A model generated the notes under the pieces. That model saw nothing but the letters and a program-made list of their open reading frames with translations, did not search any database and was not told the DNA's origin. The position numbers and the translations under genes are program-made. Positions 48,940-60,504 of a stretch of DNA of 64,000 nucleotides are shown here, in pieces. How positions within the stretch are numbered: the first letter of the stretch is position 1; every line of letters begins with the position of its first letter. This stretch comes from Chrysomallon squamiferum (Eukaryota > Mollusca > Gastropoda > Neomphalida > Peltospiridae): positions 29,089,438 to 29,153,437 of the forward strand of contig CM022670.1 in assembly GCA_012295275.1 (NCBI GenBank), given 5' to 3'.

Positions 48940-49974
48940 CTAAACAGTAGTTGAGTAGTTGTGGTCAGTTCGGTCGTTGCGTGCTGCAAACAGGAATGAT
49001 GACAGCTGTCTGCTGACTGGGCCAGCTGGCTGGTTCTCTTTGGTTGCTGGATTAGTATAATACGTATGATCACTGGGCTGTAGTTTTTCACATTTCTCTG
49101 TACTGAATGCTGGGACAGTTTTCTCAGATCTGGTTTGTTTTGCACCATGGTATGTGTGATCTGAAATCAAGACAAATGATTCAGCATTTTCTTTCTTCCT
49201 CATCTCTGTTTTGTGCCCACCTTCTTTCTTTTCTTTCATGTGCAGCTGTTTGATTATCAAAGGCTTGTTGAGTTTATCACTTTTACTTTTAGCTCTTGCA
49301 TAAGTATGGTCTTTTTCTGGTGGGTCAACATCCATTGCCAATTTTTCTGAAATGGTAGCAGTATTGTCTTCAGTGGATAATGAGTTTGTTAAAGGAATGT
49401 TCAATATTTCTTGATTGTCTGAGGTAGATAATGTTACATTGCATACTGCCCTTTCTCCGTGTAAGGTTTCTTGCACGAATTCTTGCCCAACCATGCCTTC
49501 ACTGGGCCCCGTCGTTCGTCTGAATGTGTCATGAATAAAAACTTTCTCGAAAGAATGACATTTTCGCGTATTAAAACTTTCGCTACCTTTAACTTCTCTC
49601 TCTACGGTTCCTGTGGGCCGGAACAAATTTTCCTCAGAAGAACTTCGCTGTCTTGACGTAAATAATACAGAAGAATCTTGCTGATTTGATCTGCTCGAGT
49701 TGGGAGGTCGTCCTTTCCATCTTCCAGAAAATGCGTACGGGTGGTCCTTTTCTTTTTGGATAAGTATTTCTGCATCCAAAAGTTGAGCAACATTTTCTTC
49801 ACTTTCATAACCCGCATACGTGTGATCAGATTCGCATGTTTCGTGCGCAGTATCTAGAGCTAAAACCATATCAGCGAATGTCAACAATGCATTTTCATCC
49901 GATTCAGCTTCAACTGGGTTGTTTTTACTATCACTGCGCGTTTGCGCATAAAAACAGTTTATATTTGATGACAT
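48940..49974 (-). CDS. Protein with six HCF-1-binding motifs (DHxY)
   Basis: Single open frame of 344 aa; an upstream in-frame TAA about 35 bases before the ATG supports this start. The family is not recognised and no DNA-binding or catalytic domain is seen. Its striking feature is six copies of the (D/E)HxY motif: DHTY 50-53, DHPY 77-80, DHTY 222-225, DHTY 272-275, DHTY 302-305 and DHNY 337-340. (D/E)HxY is the host cell factor 1 (HCF-1) Kelch-domain binding motif known from VP16, Luman/CREB3, Zhangfei and PGC-1. An acidic/hydrophobic segment at 22-48 (ENALLTFADMVLALD) could be an activation-type region. The rest is Ser/Thr/Lys-rich and probably disordered. It is divergent from METTL7. A role as nuclear HCF-1 partner is inferred from the motifs alone. 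Confidence 0.75.
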   Translation of the reverse strand: MSSNINCFYAQTRSDSKNNPVEAESDENALLTFADMVLALDTAHETCESDHTYAGYESEENVAQLLDAEILIQKEKDHPYAFSGRWKGRPPNSSRSNQQDSSVLFTSRQRSSSEENLFRPTGTVEREVKGSESFNTRKCHSFEKVFIHDTFRRTTGPSEGMVGQEFVQETLHGERAVCNVTLSTSDNQEILNIPLTNSLSTEDNTATISEKLAMDVDPPEKDHTYARAKSKSDKLNKPLIIKQLHMKEKKEGGHKTEMRKKENAESFVLISDHTYHGAKQTRSEKTVPAFSTEKCEKLQPSDHTYYTNPATKENQPAGPVSRQLSSFLFAARNDRTDHNYSTTV

Positions 49975-50852
49975 CGATCTGTTTAAGTCGCCAGTGTCTA
50001 AAGCAAGACTTTATTTTCGTTTACGCACAGTAATTATCCTGAACTTGTTAGACTCTGTGATAAACATCGACTTCCTCATGTTTTCACTAATTGCAGAAAA
50101 TAAAAAAAATTATATCGGACACGTAAAGAGAGGTTGGAAGGGGAATAACTCCATTTTTTCATGTCATTTTAAGTATGTGCTTGTGTTCGCGCGCACGCTA
50201 CTCTACAAAATATAAAAGGTATTTTATAACGATCAAAAGTTAATGAGTTTATCACCAAACTTATCCATTATGGTTAATATTATATTTTACAAGTAATGCA
50301 ATGTTTTTGTTTTTTGTTGTTTCTTTTTTTTTCGTTTAAATTAGAATATTGTACGGTATACAGTGACAAATTTCAGCAAATATTTGGAAATGATATATGA
50401 TTTGGCTATTCTTTTATTCTTTGTGCGCGTGCGCGCGCCCGCACACACTCACACACACACGATTCATTAATGAATGAAAAATCATTATTAAAATTGATTA
50501 TCTTTAAATGTAATTAACTTATATTTTATTTCTATTAGAATCAAACACACACACACACACGATTCTAGGATAAAAATACATTCATGTATAATAAAGATAC
50601 ATATGTATACGTATATGCCTGACAGCACTTTCATTTTAAAAATGCTGAGTCATAAACGTTTATCGCTTTCTCACGCTTCATAATTTTGTTATTTGATCAC
50701 GAGTTCTGATAGTGATCGACATCACGTGGTTTTGTTATCTACAAGGACGGTATGTGGAGAGTACACTTTACGAAAACAAAAACAAAAAAAAACAAAACGG
50801 AAAAATAAATCTTTCGTATAACATTCCTAAATACAGTATTAACCAGCCGGGA
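49975..50852. other. Divergent intergenic region with GC/CA alternating tract
   Basis: Shared 5' flank of the HCF-motif gene and the methyltransferase. It contains alternating purine-pyrimidine DNA at about 50420-50461 (GCGTGCGCGCGC then CA repeats) and a second CA run at about 50545-50561. The in-frame ATG at 50712 lies in this stretch but encodes a Lys/Asn-rich leader not expected for the family. Confidence 0.5.
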
Positions 50853-52449
50853 ATGACATTTGATTTAATGGCGGTAATAGATGTTGAAATCAAGCATATT
50901 CTTATCAATACTGGTACATTTTTAGTTGGACTAATAGTAATATATTCTGTATCACGACGTATAGCCAAAAAGATGACAGGGCGACTTAGAGCCTATTTTA
51001 TGAACAAATTCTGTAATTCAATCAGTGAAAATGTCAAAAATGAAAAAGCTGTTCTATTCGCATCAATGACTGAACTAAGAGAAAAAAATGGCACGGATTT
51101 ACTAATTTGCGAAATTGGTGCCGGAAACGGCACTAATTTTAAATACTACCCACAAGATTCGAACCTGGTGTGCGTTGAACCCGATAGGTTCAGCAGACCT
51201 TATTTGGAAGAAAATATTCGTTTAAAGAATCCAAGTCTAAAGCTGGTAGAACATGTTCATGGCTTCGCAGAAAACATGCCCAGCATCAGAGATAACAGCA
51301 TCGATGCAGCTGTGTGTACCTGCGTGTTGTGTTCAGTGAGGGACCAGAAGCGAGTTTTATCAGAAGTTTTACGAATACTGAAACCGGTAACGGTAATTTT
51401 ATTATGTTTGATTAGAATTTAATATACATGTTTATATATTTTTTATTTTATTTTATGTTCGTGTTGTATTTCCGTAATTCGTTCATTTTTATAATTATAA
51501 TAATTTAAATAAAGAAGTGGGAACTCATGAAAAACATGTAGCCTGCCTCATTGTTAATCACGAATAATCCTGTTCCGTATAATGAATGCCATATTTAGTG
51601 TTACCAGCTTTTGATCCCAACAATACGGTTATCAACAGTTATCAACAGTGCGGTGATAGGCTACTGGTCTACCATGACGAAAGATGAGAATCTTGTATAT
51701 AAGATTTTGAAATATTTTTATTAAAAAACAACAAACCCAAAACGCACGATATAAATTGGTTTATTCAGATTTTGTTTTTATTATTATTATCAAAGATTTT
51801 ATTTAAAAAATATATAAATCTCTTTTGTAACTGAAACTATATCCACTGATTTATGTCTACAGTAGCCATTTGAAGTCTACTGACATAGTTGCAATGAAAG
51901 ACTTAGGCCTCCTCCAGACCCCTCACCCAAATTGTTTTGCCCCACTCTGCTCAGCGATTAAGTGTTTTTGCCTCATTTCAAAACGAGATGAGTTATGGCC
52001 ATGGAAGTAAATCTGAACTGGATGATATAAATTCAGCAATAAAAATAATTACCAGATTAAAGTCTGCCCTGATTATATTTTTATTTATTATTATTTTATT
52101 TTATTTTATTTTATTTTTTTTATTTTATTTATTTTTTTTTTTTTTAACTACAAGAGCCAAATTTTAAACTGTTTTTACAATTTCTACATTTATTTATTTA
52201 TATATTTTTCAGGATGGTAAATTTTATTTCATGGAACATGTTGAAGACAAACCTGGAACCTTTCGTTCAAAGATGCAAAACTGGCTTACACCACCCTGGC
52301 GATTTGTGGCCAGCAACTGTCATCTGAACAGCAAGGCACGAATTGAGTTGAATGAAGCTGGGTTCAAATCTGTCAAAATGACAGAATTCATGTATTCAAC
52401 AATATTTTGGGTCATCAGGCCATGGATCTATGGAGAAGCCACAAAATAG
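50853..52449 (+). CDS. METTL7: METTL7-type membrane-anchored methyltransferase
   Basis: SAM-dependent methyltransferase of the METTL7A/B (TMT1) group, for which thiol S-methylation at ER or lipid-droplet membranes is reported. Exons: 50853-51386 and 52213-52449, joining CTGAAACCG to GATGGTAAA, giving 256 aa (human METTL7A 244). A hydrophobic N-terminal anchor spans about 15-34. SAM motif I is EIGAGNGTNF (87-96), followed by CVEPD, then the SIDAAVCTCVLCSV block and LSEVLRILKP. Exon 2 begins DGKFYFMEHVED and ends RPWIYGEATK, matching the family end (RPHIYGYA). The start at MTFDLM is preferred because it places the anchor near the N-terminus; the frame is open upstream to 50712. An AATAAA at 53026 could end the transcript. 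Confidence 0.87.
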
Positions 52450-53465
52450 TTGGAATTTGATTTCAATTACTCAAACAGAATTTTAAATTAGCGTTTAATA
52501 TTTCAAATAGTTCTGTTGTTTAATATGAGAAGAATTTTTTTGTTCATTTCATTTTCATATGTGGTTTTAGCAAGAAGTGCCTTTCAATGAAATACATTCA
52601 TTTCTTTGTATCACACTTTTATTTTCTGTGTTGATATAAAATTAAATAGATGTATTGTGTGTATACTTAGAAACATATATATATAAACAGAATGTATATA
52701 AATTATCATTTTGAATTTAACATCAAACCCTGTAGTAACTAAAACATATTACCTAATATTTTAACTAGTATGAATCAGTAAATTTTGGTAAGTTGTTATG
52801 TACCACTACCAGAAAGGCATACCCACTGCATAATTACATGTAGAGATATTTTGATATGATTTTAAATAATATTTGAAATGTTTTTGTTACAAGACAGCAA
52901 ATAGCTTAGTTTAATTCTGTTTCTAGGTGAAACAAACTCATTATGAGAACCACATATTCTTATATGATTTGATATGATTTTAAATAACATTTTAAAGTTT
53001 TTAGCTATCAGTGTTATTGAAAGGAAATAAAATTATTTTTATAAATATTCTGACCTTTTTTTTATTTTATTTTTTGTCGTTGTTGTTGTTTTAGTTTCTA
53101 TTTTATCTTTCTGCCCAGAAATTGATATTTTTATGTTTTAATCAGGTAAATTTATATTAGCAAATATAATTTTATTTTAATAAGTTGTACAATTACAGTT
53201 CATAAAAACGTGTAATGTTGTTACAAATGAAAATGAAATTAACTGAAGTGTACCAGTCCTGAATAAATTATTTTTTTTTTTTTTTTTTATAATTGGTGAC
53301 TTAATCATTGCTCAAAACAAGGTATCACAAATAATGCTGATAAAAAATATTTGATTATCAATAGCTGGACTCGTGACGTTATCGCGTTTCACATGTTTAA
53401 ACGATAGCTGCACATTTTTTCTTTTCTTTTTCTTTTCTTTCTGGTAACACTACGAAGATCTAGAC

Positions 53466-53921
53466 CAGGGGTTGGCAACCCTTGGCCCGCAAGGGATTTT
53501 AATCTGGCCTGCCAGCTGAACACTTGGACACCAGTTATTATATTAACTTCATTATTTCTTCTTTTTTTTTCTTCTTCTTCTTTAAACCTCCAGATATATA
53601 TATATATAAATACAGATCAGGGTTGAGGGGTATACATTTGATATTTTGGCCTGCCTCCAAAACACTGCAAAGTTGACTGCCCCCCTCTCTCCATATATGA
53701 GAGGGCCAATTCTAAAGTGATATAATACAACCAAACTTCCAGTTACACTTCGTCTACACCTACGAGCGGTTTGTTTACTTAAAGGATTAAAGGATTTCTA
53801 CATTATATTATAGTAATTACACTTTAACAAAACTCATTTTGTTTTTATATCAAAGTGAGGGACATAAACACTTTTTAGATGTTGAGGTGGGGCATGAAGC
53901 AAAAAAGGTTGAGAACCACTG
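53466..53921. mobile_element. hAT-family MITE
   Basis: Left end CAGGGGTTGGCAACC; the right end, reverse-complemented, is CAGTGGTTCTCAACC, matching at 12 of 15 bases. Flanking 8-base sequences ATCTAGAC (53458-53465) and TTCTAGAG (53922-53929) share the TCTAGA core, which fits the nTCTAGAn target preference of hAT (Charlie-like) elements. At 456 bp it has no transposase frame. Confidence 0.85.
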
Positions 53922-54514
53922 TTCTAGAGTAAATAGGTCCTGGTACTCAACGTTAAGACTCCAGAAATATGATATTACATTTGGTTGCTAGATTTGCAAC
54001 AAAACAAAAATGAATAATAATAAATAAAGGTAAATTGACAACATACATAATAAAATTTTATTTAGTTTCTCAGGATCACCGAAAGTAATCTCATTTAAGA
54101 GCTGTATTTTGTAATTGTTATAAACTTAATGTGTAAATTCATATGAAATATATTTTGCATTCTAATAATTATAACAGATAAAATTCAAATAAATACAAAC
54201 AATGACCTTGGTGTCATTATAGTTAAGGCTGCGGACTTGTAATATATGAATAATGCCAAAAGCATTTGTCATTTGATGAACTGAATAAATGTGATACGGA
54301 TAAAGTCATATCCATTTATTACTTTTTTAAATAATCCAAAATTTCCAGTTTTTTCGTTAAAATATTATTTATTGAGGAGGAATATAAAAATATATAACGG
54401 ATTTTGTATGTGACTGCAAATGTCAGAAACTTATGTTCTATAATTTTTTTTTTTTTAATCTTTGATTTTTTACCCTTTTAATAATATTCAAAATATATTA
54501 AATATTAAATACAT

Positions 54515-54534
54515 TAATTATTATTATTATTATG

Positions 54535-54588
<54 letters not shown>

Positions 54589-54590
54589 TA
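54515..54590. repeat. (ATT)n microsatellite
   Basis: About 24 ATT units with one ATG interruption. Confidence 0.95.
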
Positions 54591-55094
54591 TAAATTATGT
54601 TATATAAACCTGTTTTGTTCTGTTTCAGGTAATTAATAATATTAAGCGGAAATTGTATAGCATCACTAATACTGGATTTCGGTAAAATGTTTACACCTGT
54701 TCACTACTATAATAATTTGCTTTGTGCATTTTCGGTCTGTAAGCTTCAGGGTCACAATTTAAAAAGGTAAGTCTGATGGTAAAAACAAAAATAAAGCATG
54801 AATTATATCTAATTATTTGTATTTGACTGTTTTATACAGAAATCACAACCACAAACAAATGAAAAGTACAAACAAAATAAACTTGAGGAGCTGTGAATGA
54901 ACTATTACATATCTATTTTCGAAATGACGTCGCTGTATTTTTCTGTCAGTGTCATACTTTATTATTAACAAACGGTATTATTCATTAAATAATGCAAACT
55001 GTTGTACTCATAATGTATACCACCTACGTTATACAAACGTTAAAAAATTAAATTTACCTAACTTGTTTGGAATTTTATGACACACTTTCAGTTG

Positions 55095-55694
55095 TTAAGT
55101 ATCACATAAGACAATATGACGGTCACTTCTTACATCGACATCTGGTTCTGCATCGTATTCGAAACCTTCATTACTATATTTATGGACAGAATTGTCTTCA
55201 ACATTATCAAAATCATGTTTGCTGTTCCCCCCAGGCAGGTATTTGGAGAAGTTACGTTTCGGGGATCGATTCAGATGGACACTGAACACAGCGACAACAG
55301 CGATGATAGCTCCTGAACCTAACAAAATAACGGCGACAATCCAAGCCAAGTTTTTCATATTTCCAGCATTAAGTTGTGTTAGGTTCATCACAGTGATTGA
55401 TTTCAGCACTTCAGTTTGGGGATTATTCGTTGTTGTTGGATGAACAGAGGTAGTTTTCTTAGTTGGATGTGAACTGGTTTTGACAGGTGAGTTTGCTCCT
55501 GGTGTTGATAATTTTGTGTGAGGTGACGGAACTGATGAAGTTTGTGTTAAATAAGCATTTTCACCTGATGAGAAATTTGACGAAGTATTCACAGTAGTAG
55601 CTACAGAAATAACAGCTGATGTAACATATGTCATTCCCTTTGACGATAGCTGTTGAATCAGAAGAACAACGAATAAGAATTCTTTAAAATCCAT
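55095..55694 (-). CDS. Small mucin-like type I membrane protein, unknown function
   Basis: Single-exon frame of 199 aa with a coherent layout. An N-terminal signal peptide is likely (EFLFVVLLIQQLSSKG, about 1-20). A Ser/Thr/Pro-rich ectodomain (about 22-98) is suited to O-glycosylation and has N-glycosylation sequons (NTS, NFS, NLT). One membrane segment (AWIVAVILLGSGAIIAVVAV, about 117-136) is followed by a positively charged stop (NRSPKRNFSK). The acidic cytoplasmic tail of about 58 residues ends in IVLCDT and includes GFEYDAEPDVD. No known family is recognised. Topology is the main argument that it is real; the antisense frames over the same bases lack such order. Confidence 0.65.
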   Translation of the reverse strand: MDFKEFLFVVLLIQQLSSKGMTYVTSAVISVATTVNTSSNFSSGENAYLTQTSSVPSPHTKLSTPGANSPVKTSSHPTKKTTSVHPTTTNNPQTEVLKSITVMNLTQLNAGNMKNLAWIVAVILLGSGAIIAVVAVFSVHLNRSPKRNFSKYLPGGNSKHDFDNVEDNSVHKYSNEGFEYDAEPDVDVRSDRHIVLCDT

Positions 55695-56299
55695 AGCAAA
55701 ATTCTGTATTTCACAAACAGATCACTAAAATGTTTTTATTATTATTATTTTAAAGAAATAACAGTTAAAACCTTTTCTTTGTCGCTATACTGAACACAAC
55801 TCACAAATGTTCACAGTACTAGGAAGTTACTGATAACATTAACATGATAACGTATACGTTTTGTTAATCAGACTTTGGTAAACCTTTTAAACAGGCCCAA
55901 TGATATCACCTTACAGTGCTATTTTAAGATAATATAAATGAATAAGCTTATAAATTATTTATTTAGTGGATAGTATTTGCTTGTTGGTGTACGTAGTATG
56001 CATACTACATATATGGATATTATTTCTGTTTATGTATGTGCAATACATTTGTATTATTACACGTATGATATGTTCGTGCATGTACACGACTATGTAACCT
56101 GGAGAGTAACCTTCTTTTCTTGTGTCTGTCTGTTAATACAACATGCAATGCAACGAACACACCAGTCACGCCATGACACATGCAATACAAAAATATGTCA
56201 TAAAATAAAATATGACGAAAAAAAAGGTGCAATATAACTTTTTATTTATTAATTTTCTATTTATTTACATATTGTTATTTTATTATTATTATTTAAAAG

Positions 56300-56301
<2 letters not shown>

Positions 56302-56361
<60 letters not shown>
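56302..56361. repeat. (AAT)n microsatellite
   Basis: About 20 AAT units, uninterrupted. Confidence 0.95.
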
Positions 56362-56650
56362 TGATGTTGTTATTTAATAAATTATTATTACTTTACCACT
56401 GCTAAGTTCCACAGAAAATGGACATTAATGAATCTTAATAGACATTCGTTTATTTCATTTATTCATTTGATTTTTCACTACTAATATGTATTATAGGAAT
56501 CTATTTATCTTTGTTTACTGATGTCTATTATTTTATTAATACATTTTATCATGTTGTAGTAAACATCCACATCTGGTGCGGTTCCAAAGTTATGGGTTAG
56601 GATGACCTTTTCTTACGACAACAAAAAGCAACAATACTAAAATGGCTTAG

Positions 56651-56684
56651 TCCCATCTGGTAGAATCCCATTTTGTAGAAAGGC
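56651..56684 (+). repeat. Two-unit array of TCCCATYTKGTAGAA
   Basis: TCCCATCTGGTAGAA followed by CCCATTTTGTAGAAAGGCT. The inverse orientation of the same unit recurs three times at about 60505-60550, on the other side of the FLYWCH/MULE transposase. Confidence 0.7.
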
Positions 56685-56786
56685 TAAATGTGGTTCAGTG
56701 GTCTTATTGACATGCTTGGTTTTACCTCAGTCATTATAATGAACTGCTCCAGATTATTTGGAAAGCGATTTTGTATTGTATAAATA

Positions 56787-57451
56787 CAGTAATATCTCGC
56801 TTAACGATATCACGCTTTAACAATCTTTCTTCTTTACAAATTATATTAATAGAAATTTAATTTAATAGTTAATTGCTCGAAATAAATGATACAAATGTAT
56901 ACAATGCATATTTTTAAGTCCGTTTTCTTTAATTTTTCGTTCATTCACGAGCTTCTCTCAGCTGTGTTGATCAGTTGATACGTCATACGTGCATCTGATA
57001 TTCTGATTCTCTTTTGTCTTCTGCTTCAATTTAGATTTAAACTCGTTTGTAATTTACCCTTCCAATATGTCAAAACGAATAACACGATACCGGCAAATGC
57101 TGATGATAAAAAGAAACGGAAGACAATAACTTTAGAAACAAAATACATTATCTTAAATGAAACCAAACCCACAATGAGCGGCATATAATTATTTCTTAAT
57201 GTATTTGTATAAATTGATTTGTAAATGATTTACTGTTTACTTAATAACTACAATCTATTAAATCATTTATGTCTAAACTGCCATTTTATATCTCCTTATT
57301 TCACCTTTTTTTTTATGTCAGATCTCATCAGCAAGAAAGTAACCACTGCTTTTAACCTTAATTCTATGTAAATTAGTCTCTGGCTTAACGATACCTCACT
57401 TCACTATAGAAAATTTGGAACCAATTACATCTTTAATCTGAGGTATTATTG
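56787..57451 (+). mobile_element. Deleted pogo/Tigger-like transposon
   Basis: Left end CAGTAATATCTCGCTTAACG; the right end, reverse-complemented, starts CAATAATACCTCAGATTAAA. TA flanks both ends (56785-56786, 57452-57453). Inside, a start ATGTCAAAACG at 57067 and the segment at about 57105-57165 (KKRKTITLETKYIILNE) resemble the N-terminal CENP-B/pogo helix-turn-helix of Tigger transposases, with a frame change between them. The rest of the transposase, including the DDE domain, is absent. Confidence 0.8.
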
Positions 57452-57586
57452 TAGTATGGATATTGCTTATCACATAAAGTATGCAAATATGACAAATATC
57501 GAAATAATCCATGTATCGAATGTAGTGAATATAAATAATTAAAAAAGAAGGTATTCATCTAAACAAATTTATTTTCCAAAAAGCTA

Positions 57587-59027
57587 TCAATGCAACTTCA
57601 TGAGGTGACCAATGGCATCCAGGTACTGCATGGGTGTCTTGATTCTGTCAGTCAGCTGCTGCTTGAGTCGACTGACTCTGTTGTCAAGATCACGATAGAC
57701 TCTCTTCCTTGGTGGTGGCGCAGCCCCAGCATTCAACTGCACCAGCTTCACTCTTTCGCATTTCTCAATGCCCTTTATCAAATCAACAAATCTGTAGATG
57801 TTCGGATGTCGATGAGGAAGCATCCTGTTGATCCGCGAATGGAAGCCTTCCAGATTGTTGTTCGTTCTTGGGCCAGCATTGGTGAAATGATTCCACATGA
57901 CAAGAGGAAATCGTGCATCATCATCCACCCATGTTTTCACTACATAATCGTTGAATTCTGCAGCTCTGGGTACTGCTGGGGTTGGTTTCCATTCCATCCA
58001 ACCATGTGTTCTGGACCTCGATGATCGGAAGTAGTGGCAGACCAGCAGCTCTTCTCATCCAGGTTTTCACGGCATTATCGTTCTTATACAGTTCGGCTAG
58101 GCCTATCTGTTGGATCTTGCACCAAATGGCCTGTATGTAGTGGAATGTGCAGCCTTTGATATCTGCATTAGGAAACGACTGTTCCACTGCACGGATAGCT
58201 GCCATTTCAAAGTCTGTTTGTACACAAGTTGGATCCAATACTCGACTGAACAGGTGCTGAACATGGGTCTTCAGGTTCTCAAACAGACGGAAGTAGTTGG
58301 TAGTCTGTTGGTCTGGAAGCAAGGCATACGCCAATGGGTAGGTCGTGTCATCTTTACGAGCATGCAGAATGTAGAGTTGGTTCTAGAGATGTGGACAGCA
58401 GGAGAATGTACCATCCATATAGATTTTGTCCGCTTCTTGGAGAAGCCTCAGTTGATTTACTGTAGAGAAGACAACCATCTTATCTGCATCACCATCACTG
58501 AATAGCAAAAATCTCTTGCCGTCATGTGTTTGCGACCACGGACCCTGCAGATCGACGTCTTGGAGTGTCTGTGGGAGAGTAGGCATCATGGTTCGTCGCT
58601 GTCGATACACTGAACTCCTGAGGCTGGGAAAAGTGGGGATTTCAGGGATGTCTTCATCATCTTCCTTCATTAGCTCGGAATTGAAGATCTGTTGCATAGG
58701 TGTTGTTTCGGATCGTGCTCTCCTTCTCATTGTACTAATGAATTTGATGGTAGTTGCATTATTTGGAGGATGGTCATGACCGAAGCTGTTTTTAACAAAA
58801 CCAGCAACTGTGGTGATCTTGCCGAAACAGGGTCTGTTGGTGCATCTCCAGTACTGGGTTTCTTCGTTAATACGATTTTGACTGTACGTATAACCATCTA
58901 ACAGAATGTGTTGTTTTCCATGACTTGACAGTACAAATTCTACCTTGCATAAACCTGCCATTGTCACTAAGTTAGCTGAATCTATATAACGTCTGTCCTG
59001 TACGAGTGTAAAACTGATCTTCTCCAA
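57587..59027 (-). pseudogene. FLYWCH/MULE transposase, broken by a stop and a frameshift
   Basis: Mutator-like element transposase. Open from 59027 with MEKISFTLV. FLYWCH zinc-finger region: GYTYSQNRINEETQYWRC, CFGKITT, then GHDHPPN. First catalytic Asp in YMDGTFSCCPHL, immediately followed by TAG (58383-58385). The same frame continues NQLYILHARKDDTTYPLAYA. Second Asp is in VQTDFEMAAIRAVEQ. A frameshift near 57960-57990 moves to the last frame, AEFNDYVVKTWVDDDARFPL. The third catalytic residue is Glu in NNNLEGFHSRINR. The end is YLDAIGHLMKLH. All three DDE residues are visible, so it decayed recently. Antisense open frames over this stretch are shadows. Confidence 0.87.
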
Positions 59028-60160
59028 CCAAAACGCAACCTCTCCTTTTATTGCCTAGAAAAGACCACTTAGGGGTCTCTTTAACATTCCTGTCCAGGGA
59101 GTGGTGCCAAGATTGTTTGGAACTTTAGCAGACACACAGGCGACAGAGGGTCCCCCAAAACAACATTTCGCCATCACTTGTATAATTTTTAAGGAATCTA
59201 ACATCAATTACCTATTAAAATGAGACTGTTGTCTCAGTCACAATACTCCAGAGGCCATGGAGAACATATATTTGTAAATAAACCATTGTCCATCTGTAAT
59301 GAAAGTTTTATAAACAGTTTTATTCACAAAACACCATGGAAAAAACCATGAAAAATATGAAGTCTACTTCCCATTACTCTGTCTTCATTCTGCAGTGATA
59401 ACATTACAGCAAGAAGCGATTCAGGTTTGAAACGAACGATGTGCAGATATTGTTATATAATGGCAATACACGTAAAATAATAACTGGTATCACACACAAC
59501 TTTATTCCATATCACAAATATTAACAATACCTCTTTCATCTCGATTCAGATAATCGTGTGTTCCTGCATGATGAATAAATCCAAGTGCAAATATTAAAAT
59601 AAAACTGTCCAGGCCTAAGGACAATGTGTTTAGTACAAAAAATAAAAAATAAATAAAACTAAAAAAATAATAATAAAAAAAAGTATTCCCAATGATTTGG
59701 TCCTTCATATAAACTTTTTCAGTCATAGCTAAAGTATTTGCAGTTCAGACTATTAATATACTATGTCACATATATTGTATAATATGTGCACAATGTGAAT
59801 ATGTATGTATGCATAACGTAAATATGATCAGTAACAGATATCTTGAACATGTTTAAGTTGAATATGGTTGAATTCGAACAGTTAATGATAGATGTAACAT
59901 TCACATATTCTATTTACTGAATATAAGTAAATTACTCGCATGTAAAATATGTTAGTTATTTATAATATTTTTGTCGTTTTCTTTTACAGAAGCAAGCCAT
60001 AAGCATTAATAAAAACACATCGTGCCGCTTTTTACTTTTCTTTTATTTATTTATTATTTTTTTTAATAGATATATGAAATTGATGTAAAATTGTTTATTA
60101 TTGGTCGCTTGTTTTGTAACGGAAAGGAAATGTTTATGAATTAGAAATGACCACCTTAAA

Positions 60161-60194
<34 letters not shown>

Positions 60195-60504
60195 GTAACA
60201 GTAATTATAATAAGAAGAATAAGAAGAATAACAATAATAATAATAATAACAACAATAATAATATTATAATAACAATAATAATGTTGATGATGATAATGAG
60301 AAGGAGGAAGATGATGAAATAATGAAAAAGTAACAAATCAACAACAAATGAGTTGTGAATGCTTATTCTGCTTTCGGTTGATGTTACATAATCGATTTAG
60401 GAACAATGCGCTCCGTCTCTGAATGTTAGAAAGAAACCAGATGTATGCACAGGCCAAGTTCATTATACACAGAGGTAATCTGGTATTGCGGTAAACCAGC
60501 TTTT

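Larger units (their letters stand above)
52450..55094. other. METTL7 3' flank and intergenic region
   Basis: AT-rich. The phrase TTTGATATGATTTTAAATAA occurs twice (about 52850 and 52968), suggesting a small local duplication. It holds the hAT MITE at 53.5 kb and an ATT microsatellite at 54.5 kb. No gene is seen. Confidence 0.5.
55695..57586. other. Intergenic with nested transposon remains
   Basis: Contains a short palindrome around GTAGTATGCATACTAC (about 55994-56009), a long AAT microsatellite (56302-56361), a 16-bp repeat pair at 56651-56684 and a deleted pogo element at 56787-57451. No host gene is seen. Confidence 0.55.

Noticed and set aside
49471-49817. Frames on both strands over the HCF-motif gene
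   Set aside because: Shorter shadows; the 344-aa frame has the repeated motifs and an upstream in-frame stop.
55067-55443. Three plus-strand frames
   Set aside because: Overlap the mucin-like protein; they lack signal peptide, membrane segment or any motif.
57590-58024. 144-aa plus-strand frame
   Set aside because: Antisense of the MULE transposase with its conserved EGFH block on the other strand.
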